48,084 bases of DNA from Lysobacterales bacterium (GTDB taxonomy: Bacteria; Pseudomonadota; Gammaproteobacteria; Xanthomonadales; Marinicellaceae): NCBI GenBank assembly GCA_020442635.1, contig JAGRJR010000015.1, positions 1 through 48,084 on the forward strand. Direction: 5' to 3'. The notes under the pieces were generated by a model. The model had not been told where the DNA came from. It did not search any database and saw only the letters and a program-made list of their open reading frames with translations. The first letter of the stretch is position 1; the number at the start of each line of letters is the position of its first letter. Of the stretch, positions 42,731-48,084 are shown in pieces. The position numbers and the translations under genes are program-made.

Positions 42731-43459
42731 TTAAAATAAACCAAATCTTTTCTTTGCAATATTTTTCCTCTTGATATCAACAACATCACTGACACCATGC
42801 TTGTCAAATTTGTCTAACAAAGCATCACTGCCTTTATCTAATTTATAATTCATTTCTTCTTCATACAGCGGGACAATGCAATTAAACTCAATTGTTTTAT
42901 CTTTGTCTATTTCGAGGGTTAAAAATTCTCGAGGCACACTGACAGGAGGTAACAGAATGGCTCCATTCAACCTAGTGTTTTCTGCATAAGGTTCTGCTGG
43001 ATTGCCATTCGGAATGGTGTGACCATAGCCAAGCCATGTATCATATTTATGTGGAAATCGTGCCAGGAACTTGAGCGTTCTTACTGGCCAATACCATTGT
43101 TCATTTTGAAAGTCTTCCTGAGATATTTTCCAATTTTTTGGAAGAAGAATCATAAGCTCCAAATGTTTTGGCATACCAGAATCTTCGGGAACAGCCATGG
43201 GCAAATCACTCATCCCAGATGTAATTAATGTGTGAAATGGGCACTCATTTGTAGGAGCTACATGGTGAACATCAATATGTACGGTATCAGATACCAGCTC
43301 ATGATACACCAGATGAATTTCACCTATATGCCGTTCAATATGATCAGAAATTTCCTCGATACATTCTTCGCCGTGGGCCGCTTCCCACTCTTTTTCACCA
43401 TCGGTGTAGGTGAAAATTTTGGCTCCCGATTTGGATACATTGTTATCGTCATTACTCAT
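42731..43459 (-). CDS. Suppressor-of-fused (SUFU) domain protein
   Basis: A 242-residue protein with AAGGA before its ATG. The SUFU-like core is seen in 'HIGEIHLVYHELVSDTVHIDVHHVAPTNECPFHTLITSGMSDLPMAVP', 'HLELMILLPKNWKIS', 'NEQWYWPVRTLKFLARFPHKYDTWLGYGHTIPNG', 'NGAILLPPVSVPREFLTLEI' and 'CIVPLYEEEMNYKLDKG'. Bacterial SUFU proteins are common immunity proteins in polymorphic toxin systems (known from family surveys), though many are orphan. No toxin gene is adjacent. Upstream lies the mini REP element at 43565-43699, as with the immunity-like genes at 1.7-2.9 kb. A GNAT gene follows in the same operon. Confidence 0.88.
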   Translation of the reverse strand: MSNDDNNVSKSGAKIFTYTDGEKEWEAAHGEECIEEISDHIERHIGEIHLVYHELVSDTVHIDVHHVAPTNECPFHTLITSGMSDLPMAVPEDSGMPKHLELMILLPKNWKISQEDFQNEQWYWPVRTLKFLARFPHKYDTWLGYGHTIPNGNPAEPYAENTRLNGAILLPPVSVPREFLTLEIDKDKTIEFNCIVPLYEEEMNYKLDKGSDALLDKFDKHGVSDVVDIKRKNIAKKRFGLF

Positions 43460-43564
43460 TTGTTAATCCTTATAAATTAGCTATCCTGGTGTTTTGTTCA
43501 AACTTTTTCGAAATCACAATTTTGTGCTCAGTGAGTATAACATATGGTTTTGTATGTGATTAAT

Positions 43565-43699
43565 GTCATGCCGACGCAAGTAGGCATCCAGTGTCTTTAA
43601 GGTTATTGTCTGGGCAACTGAGATATTTTTAGGATGTAAATATCTGAATTACTTACAGAAAGATGCTAGATACCGGCCTGCGCTGGTATGACGATTAGG
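43565..43699. repeat. Inverted REP-type pair, gene-less relative of the GIY-YIG element
   Basis: The left arm GTCATGCCGACGCAAGTAGG at 43565-43584, followed by CATCCAGTGTCTTTA, and the right arm (43659-43699, reverse complement CCTAATCGTCATACCAGCGC then AGGCCGGTATCTAGC) are degenerate versions of the repeats bounding the GIY-YIG element at 2039-2463. Only about 60 bp lie between. Inside is a perfect 8-bp inverted repeat, AGATATTT (43621-43628) with AAATATCT (43638-43645). No ORF is present. Confidence 0.75.
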
Positions 43700-43732
43700 T
43701 TGTTCATAATGATTTTTAAAATGCTTTTCAGC

Positions 43733-44314
43733 TTATCTCAGTTTCTCTTCAAGGAATGCCTTGATACCAGGCCATTCGTGTTTGATGATACTATAAACCA
43801 CTGTATCACGGATGCGACCATCAGGCATCACCATGTGGTTGCGCAAAATGCCTTCGAATTTAGCACCGAGGCGTTCGATGGCTGTTCTAGATCGTTGATT
43901 CAAGAAATCAGTCCTGAAGGCCACTCGATTGAATTGTAAGGTTTCAAAAGCATGGGTCAGCATCAGGTATTTGGCTTCGGTATTGATGGCAGTGCGTTGG
44001 TAACTTTTAGCGATAAAAGTACCACCGATTTCTGTACGCTGGTGTTCCCAATCGGTGTTCATTAAACGGCTTGAGCCGATGACCTGGTTTGAGGATTGAG
44101 CAATGGTGGCATAGGTCATCATGCTGCCGGTTGCCAACATTTTTTGTATGTATGTAAAAAACTCATTGACCTTGCTTGGGTCACTGACTGTGGTCACCAT
44201 CAGTTGATGCAATTGCCCATCTTCGATGGCGGTTTTCAATCCGGGTAAGTGATGTTGTTGTAAGGGCTCGAGTCGGACATGCTGACCGACTAAAGGTGTG
44301 TCATGAAAACTCAT
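43733..44314 (-). CDS. RimJ/RimL-like GNAT acetyltransferase
   Basis: The start at ATG 44314 (193 residues) is chosen because the frame upstream runs through the divergent gene's control region and encodes unlike sequence. 'PLVGQHVRLEPLQQHHLPGL' is the typical RimJ/RimL opening. 'VIGSSRLMNTDWEHQRTEIGGTFIAKSYQRTAINTEAKYLMLTHAFETLQFNRVAFRTDFLNQRSRTAIERLGAKFEGILRNHMV' covers the acetyl-CoA site and the 'N-x-x-S-x-x-A-I-E-R-L-G-A' helix. These enzymes acetylate protein N-termini or small amines; the substrate here is unknown. It is divergent from the DDAH-like gene. Confidence 0.9.
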   Translation of the reverse strand: MSFHDTPLVGQHVRLEPLQQHHLPGLKTAIEDGQLHQLMVTTVSDPSKVNEFFTYIQKMLATGSMMTYATIAQSSNQVIGSSRLMNTDWEHQRTEIGGTFIAKSYQRTAINTEAKYLMLTHAFETLQFNRVAFRTDFLNQRSRTAIERLGAKFEGILRNHMVMPDGRIRDTVVYSIIKHEWPGIKAFLEEKLR

Positions 44315-44401
44315 TGGCGGCAAAATAATTACATTGTGAATTATGATTGTATTTGATTCTATTACAATCAACAATAGACGTTTTCCAAACCCGAAATTAC
44401 C

Positions 44402-45163
44402 ATGTTCAAACATGCCATTGTTAAAACCCCTTGCGCCAATATGGTCAACGGCATCACCGAAGCCGGATTGGGTCAACCTGATTATCAGTTGGCGTTACAA
44501 CAGCACAAACTATACATCAAAGCCCTGCAACAATGCGGCTTGGACGTGACAGTTTTGCCTGCTGATGAAAAATTTCCTGATTCTTGCTTTATTGAAGATC
44601 CGGCGGTGATCACGCAACACGGTGCCATCATCACCCATCCAGGTGCTGATAGCCGAAAAGGTGAAACCAAAGCCATCGAACAGGCTTTGTTAAACCAAGG
44701 ATTAGACATTCAGCACATCAAAGCACCCGGAACTCTGGATGGTGGTGATGTGATGATGGTGGACAAACATTTTTATATCGGCCTGTCAGACCGTACCAAC
44801 CAACAAGGTGCCCAACAATTGATTGGCATCCTTGAACAACAAGGCATGAGCGGCGAAACGGTTGAAATGAATGGTTTATTACACCTGAAAACCGGTTTGA
44901 GTTATCTGGAGAATAATAGATTGCTGGTTTCACAAGAAATGATTGGACATCCAGCCTTTGAATCGTTCAATCTCTTAACAGTGCCAGCTGCAGAAAGTTA
45001 TGCGGCCAATTGTATTTGGATCAATGGTCAAGTGATTGTGCCAAAGGGCTTTCCCAAATCCCAAGCCATGATTGAACAGGCAGGTTATAGCACCATCGCT
45101 GTTGATGTTTCAGAGTTTCGAAAACTCGATGGTGGTTTGAGTTGTTTGTCATTGCGGTTTTGA
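44402..45163 (+). CDS. Dimethylarginine dimethylaminohydrolase-like amidinotransferase-superfamily hydrolase
   Basis: A 253-residue protein with the guanidino-modifying enzyme fold. 'KHAIVKTPCANMVNGIT', 'FPDSCFIEDPAVI' (substrate-binding Asp and Glu), 'GTLDGGDVMMV', catalytic His161 in HLKTGLSYL, and catalytic Cys248 in 'LDGGLSCLSLRF' at the very end match DDAH. DDAH hydrolyses methylated arginines to citrulline and amine; some close homologues instead act on arginine or other guanidines, and sequence does not decide. No arginine catabolic genes are adjacent. No ribosome site is obvious. Confidence 0.9.
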   Translation: MFKHAIVKTPCANMVNGITEAGLGQPDYQLALQQHKLYIKALQQCGLDVTVLPADEKFPDSCFIEDPAVITQHGAIITHPGADSRKGETKAIEQALLNQGLDIQHIKAPGTLDGGDVMMVDKHFYIGLSDRTNQQGAQQLIGILEQQGMSGETVEMNGLLHLKTGLSYLENNRLLVSQEMIGHPAFESFNLLTVPAAESYAANCIWINGQVIVPKGFPKSQAMIEQAGYSTIAVDVSEFRKLDGGLSCLSLRF

Positions 45164-45220
45164 TATGAAATCTTGATCCGCTGTTATAAAATCAATGGTA
45201 TCTGTGTAGGAGAACTTTAG

Positions 45221-45529
45221 ATGGGTGATTTTCAAAATATAGCGACGGTTATTATCGCTTTGGTTGTCGGCTTTATCATTGGTCGCAGCAGTAAAAAAGT
45301 AACCATAAGCCGTGATCCGGAACGACTAACACCTGAAGAATGGGCCAGTTTACAACCCAAAGGTGATCATGCCGATCGAAACCCCTATGATGATGTGCAT
45401 CCAGATGTGCTCAATGCTTTGAACTCAAACAATAAAATTGAAGCCATCAAACTGTTTCGACAATACCATTCAGCCAGCTTAAAAGAAGCCAAACACGCCA
45501 TTGATGCCATTTTTAAAAACTTCAGGTAA
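45221..45529 (+). CDS. Membrane-anchored protein with ribosomal L7/L12 C-terminal-like domain
   Basis: A 102-residue protein with AGGAGA before the ATG. One transmembrane helix (residues 5-22, 'IATVIIALVVGFIIGRS') is followed by a polar linker and a C-terminal helical domain, 'VLNALNSNNKIEAIKLFRQYHSASLKEAKHAIDAIFKNF', that reads like the L7/L12 C-terminal domain (K-I-x-A-I-K-x-x-R ... L-K-E-A-K). In the ribosomal protein that domain binds translation factors. The function of the membrane-bound versions is unknown. It lies 18 bp before the M19 dipeptidase gene and probably shares its transcript. Confidence 0.8.
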   Translation: MGDFQNIATVIIALVVGFIIGRSSKKVTISRDPERLTPEEWASLQPKGDHADRNPYDDVHPDVLNALNSNNKIEAIKLFRQYHSASLKEAKHAIDAIFKNFR

Positions 45530-45547
45530 AGCTTTTAGGAATTTACT

Positions 45548-47233
45548 ATGAGAAAAATGATTTTAAAACTATGCATGCCTATTAGTTTTTTGATTTTATT
45601 TGGTTGTCATCAAACAGAATCAATCAAACCAGTGAATGACCATTATTCAACTTGGGATATCATTGAAAAAACTGAAGCAATGGCTCCTAAAGGACTGAGA
45701 GGAGAGTTTTTGTTACACATTAAAAACACTGGAAAACAATACTCCCGTATCTACCTTAATACCCAGGAAGATTACCGAGACAGGAGAAACATTACTGTCG
45801 CTTTATTACCATCTTTCCAAGAAGCGTTTAGGGCAAAATACGATACTGATATCAGAAGTTATTATGAAGATAAGACTATTCTGGTTAAAGGTAAGGCCAA
45901 AAGAGTGAAAATCTGGTTTACTCCAGGCGGCAAGAGGTCTACAAAATATTATTTTCAAACCCACATCGAAGTCAGCGATTTGTCACAAATCAGTATTGAA
46001 AAAGAAACCTCTAAAAACATGACACCTACTTCAAAAGGTAAGAGTGGTACAAGCGAACAACGGTTGCTAACAGTCAAGCCATCGTGTGCAGTCAGTGAAC
46101 GTAATCACAATCTTGCTCAAGAAATCAGTCAAAAGTACATCATTGCCGATTTGCATGTCGATGTGCCTTATCGTTTGAAGGAACATTATGAAGACGTGAC
46201 CCAAGCGACTGAAAAAGGTGATTTTGATTACCCGAGAGCCAAGTCAGGTGGTTTGGATGCACCATTTATGTCAATTTATATCCCGGCTGAAATAGAAGCC
46301 GAAGGTGGTGACAGTACCGCCGTAGCCAATGGTTTGATAGATGATGTAGAGGCCATTATCAAAGCGGCACCTGATAAATTTGCGCTGGCTTTTTCGACAA
46401 ATCAGTTGCAAGAAAACTTTGCCAAAGGCCTGATTTCATTACCAATGGGTATGGAAAATGGCTCGCCTATTGCGGGTGATTTGAAAAACTTAAAACATTT
46501 TTATAGCCGTGGCATTCGCTACATCACCCTGTCTCATTCCTTGAGCAACCATATTTCCGATTCTTCCTATGATAAAAACAGACCCGCTCAGGGTTTAACA
46601 GATTTTGGTAAGGAATTGATTGTTGCCATGAATGAAATCGGTGTGATGGTTGATGTGTCGCACATATCTGATCAGGCTTTTACTGATGTGATAGCTATCA
46701 GTAAAGTTCCTGTGATTGCATCGCACTCTTCGGCCAGACATTTCACACCGGACTTTGAACGCAACATGAGTGATGAGATGATTGTTGAATTGGCCGACAA
46801 AGGCGGCGTGATTTTTATCAATTTTGGATCACATTTTGTTTCTCAAGCGGCCATACAACACTGGAATGACTTAGAGGCAGCCAAAGCTGTTTTTATCGAA
46901 GAAAACAACCTGAAAGCAGACAGCGAAACCGCCAAACAATTCGAGAAAAAGTTTTATCAGGACAATCCTTTTCCGTTTGCCACTTTAGATACGGTTTTAG
47001 ACCATTTTGATCATGTGGTGCAATTGGTCGGCATTGATCATGTGGGCATTGGTTCAGATTATGACGGTGTGGGTGATTCATTACCAACTGGTTTGAAAGA
47101 TGTTTCTACTTATCCTAATCTGATTGAAGGCCTGCTCAATCGAGGGTACTCTGAGGCCGATATTGAAAAAATTCTGTCGGGTAATTTGTTGCGAGTTTGG
47201 CAACAAGTAGAACAATACGCAGCCAAACACTGA
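45548..47233 (+). CDS. Lipoprotein M19 membrane dipeptidase with extra N-terminal domain
   Basis: A 561-residue protein with TAGGAA upstream. A lipoprotein signal ends at C20 (LILFGC). Residues 25-155 form an additional domain with an OB-like stretch ('KTILVKGKAKRVKIWFTPGG ... YYFQTHIEVSDLSQISI'). Residues 180-561 are the M19 (renal dipeptidase) TIM barrel: HxD at H203 and D205, bridging E303 in MENG, H372, H393 in SHSSARH, and 'DHVGIGSDYDGVG' near residue 500. The metal site looks complete. M19 enzymes cleave dipeptides, including D-amino-acid and glutathione-derived ones. The extra domain is unusual for the family and could bind the envelope or substrate. The next gene starts 11 bp later. 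Confidence 0.9.
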   Translation: MRKMILKLCMPISFLILFGCHQTESIKPVNDHYSTWDIIEKTEAMAPKGLRGEFLLHIKNTGKQYSRIYLNTQEDYRDRRNITVALLPSFQEAFRAKYDTDIRSYYEDKTILVKGKAKRVKIWFTPGGKRSTKYYFQTHIEVSDLSQISIEKETSKNMTPTSKGKSGTSEQRLLTVKPSCAVSERNHNLAQEISQKYIIADLHVDVPYRLKEHYEDVTQATEKGDFDYPRAKSGGLDAPFMSIYIPAEIEAEGGDSTAVANGLIDDVEAIIKAAPDKFALAFSTNQLQENFAKGLISLPMGMENGSPIAGDLKNLKHFYSRGIRYITLSHSLSNHISDSSYDKNRPAQGLTDFGKELIVAMNEIGVMVDVSHISDQAFTDVIAISKVPVIASHSSARHFTPDFERNMSDEMIVELADKGGVIFINFGSHFVSQAAIQHWNDLEAAKAVFIEENNLKADSETAKQFEKKFYQDNPFPFATLDTVLDHFDHVVQLVGIDHVGIGSDYDGVGDSLPTGLKDVSTYPNLIEGLLNRGYSEADIEKILSGNLLRVWQQVEQYAAKH

Positions 47234-47244
47234 ACCTGAACATT

Positions 47245-48078
47245 ATGAACTCACTTAACAACAAAACCATTTTTATCACTGGTGCCAGTCGTGGCATTGG
47301 CCGTGAAATTGCTTTGGTCTGTGCTCAAGAAGGCGCCAATGTGGTCATAGCAGCAAAATCAGCTGAACCGCACCCTAAACTGCCGGGCACCATCCATACG
47401 GTGGCCGAAGAAGTCAAGCAAGCAGGAGGTCAGGCACTGGCCATTCAACTGGATGTTCGAGACGAAGTTTTGGTGGAACAGGCGGTAGATCAGGCTGTAG
47501 AACATTTCGGTGGTATTGATGCCATGATTAACAATGCCAGCGCCATCTCTTTAACCAATGTGCAAAACACCGACGTTAAACGCTTTGACCTGATTCATCA
47601 AATCAACACCCGAGGCACTTTGGTGTGCAGCAAGGCGGCCATTCCGTATCTGAAGCAAAGTGACAACGCACACATCATCACTTTATCACCACCGATGAAC
47701 ATGGGTAGGCATTGGTTGGGACCATTTATCCCTTATACCTTATCCAAGTATGGCATGAGTCTGTTAACGCTCGGTTTGGCTGAAGAGTTAAGCACCGATG
47801 GTATTTCAGCCTGTTGCTTGTGGCCGCAAACTGCAATTGCCACCGCAGCAGTGCAATATGCCTTGGATGAGCGGATGATGAAAAAATCTCGCACCCCAGC
47901 CATCATGGCAGATGCTGCCTTGGCGATATTAAAAGACGATGAGCAAACTTACTCAGGACAAACATTGATTGATGAGGGTGTGTTGCGTGACTTGGGTGTC
48001 ACCGATTTTGACCCTTACAAATTCGATCCGGAAGCCCAGCAGCTGGAACGTGATTTGTATTTGGATGGGGATTTTTAA
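47245..48078 (+). CDS. Short-chain dehydrogenase/reductase (HSDL2-like)
   Basis: The ATG at 47245 gives 277 residues, complete within the window; upstream in-frame codons lie within the dipeptidase gene. The Rossmann motif TGASRGIGR is at the start, followed by 'NVVIAAKSAEPHPKLPGTIHTVAEEVKQAGGQALAIQLDVRDE', the phrase typical of HSDL2-type proteins, then 'MINNASAIS', the catalytic 'LSPPMNM' Ser region and 'YTLSKYGMSLL' with Tyr and Lys. Human HSDL2 is a peroxisomal enzyme of unclear substrate with an added SCP2 domain, absent here. It is 11 bp downstream of the dipeptidase gene. Confidence 0.92.
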   Translation: MNSLNNKTIFITGASRGIGREIALVCAQEGANVVIAAKSAEPHPKLPGTIHTVAEEVKQAGGQALAIQLDVRDEVLVEQAVDQAVEHFGGIDAMINNASAISLTNVQNTDVKRFDLIHQINTRGTLVCSKAAIPYLKQSDNAHIITLSPPMNMGRHWLGPFIPYTLSKYGMSLLTLGLAEELSTDGISACCLWPQTAIATAAVQYALDERMMKKSRTPAIMADAALAILKDDEQTYSGQTLIDEGVLRDLGVTDFDPYKFDPEAQQLERDLYLDGDF

Positions 48079-48084
48079 ATTTCA

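Overview
The window is a chromosomal segment of a moderately AT-rich Gram-negative bacterium, most likely a gammaproteobacterium. The evidence is an envC / rhodanese / secB / gpsA block like the E. coli yibP-yibN-secB-gpsA neighbourhood, lipoboxes and Sec signals of Gram-negative type, an RND efflux pair and a kynurenine pathway. Three exported proteins end in an I-F-x-[DG]-[GS]-F-[ED] motif. From memory I associate this tail with Marinicella-like marine gammaproteobacteria; that placement is unverified. I see no phage, plasmid or insertion-sequence genes.

Layout. 1-1.6 kb: two HEAT-like repeat proteins, the first cut by the window edge. 1.7-3.3 kb: a small accessory island with two orphan immunity-like genes (CdiI-like and SMI1/KNR4-like) around a GIY-YIG gene bracketed by inverted REP-type repeats, followed by three degenerate repeat units whose two hairpins covary. 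3.3-8.5 kb: a SlyD-like isomerase, a 1012-residue kinase-like / M23 peptidase / class-III aminotransferase fusion, a periplasmic isoaspartyl peptidase and a small exported protein. 8.6-11.8 kb: envC, then rhodanese-secB-gpsA. 12-24.3 kb: two large secreted proteins and a ThuA-like protein with the common C-terminal tail, a CPBP protease, a GFA-family protein, a diguanylate cyclase, an RND efflux pair and a ParDE toxin-antitoxin module with a palindromic operator. 24.4-27.7 kb: a MAPEG protein, a TRAP permease pair without its binding protein, a PAP2 phosphatase and a small membrane protein.

27.6-31.6 kb looks like a phosphate-responsive unit. A bifunctional OlsF-like acyltransferase (ornithine-lipid type) diverges from a DUF47-Pit phosphate transporter operon, and Pho-box-like repeats lie on both sides of the intergenic region. 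A candidate small RNA of about 100 nt, with its own promoter and a strong terminator, lies after pit on the opposite strand. 31.9-34.6 kb: an ECF-like sigma factor translationally coupled to a Ser/Thr kinase with TPRs. 34.7-35.1 kb: tRNA-Arg(TCG) and fragments of further tRNA copies. 35.1-40 kb: an exported class-A-like serine hydrolase, and kynU-kmo with a downstream lipoprotein gene.

40-48 kb: a GlsB-type membrane protein, an LTA-synthase-like sulfatase-fold enzyme, a SUFU-domain protein with a GNAT enzyme, a mini copy of the REP element from the first island (no ORF), a RimJ-like GNAT, a DDAH-like amidinohydrolase, a membrane-anchored L7/L12-like protein, a lipoprotein M19 dipeptidase with an extra N-terminal domain, and an HSDL2-type short-chain dehydrogenase. 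All functional calls come from reading translations and motifs; no database search was possible.
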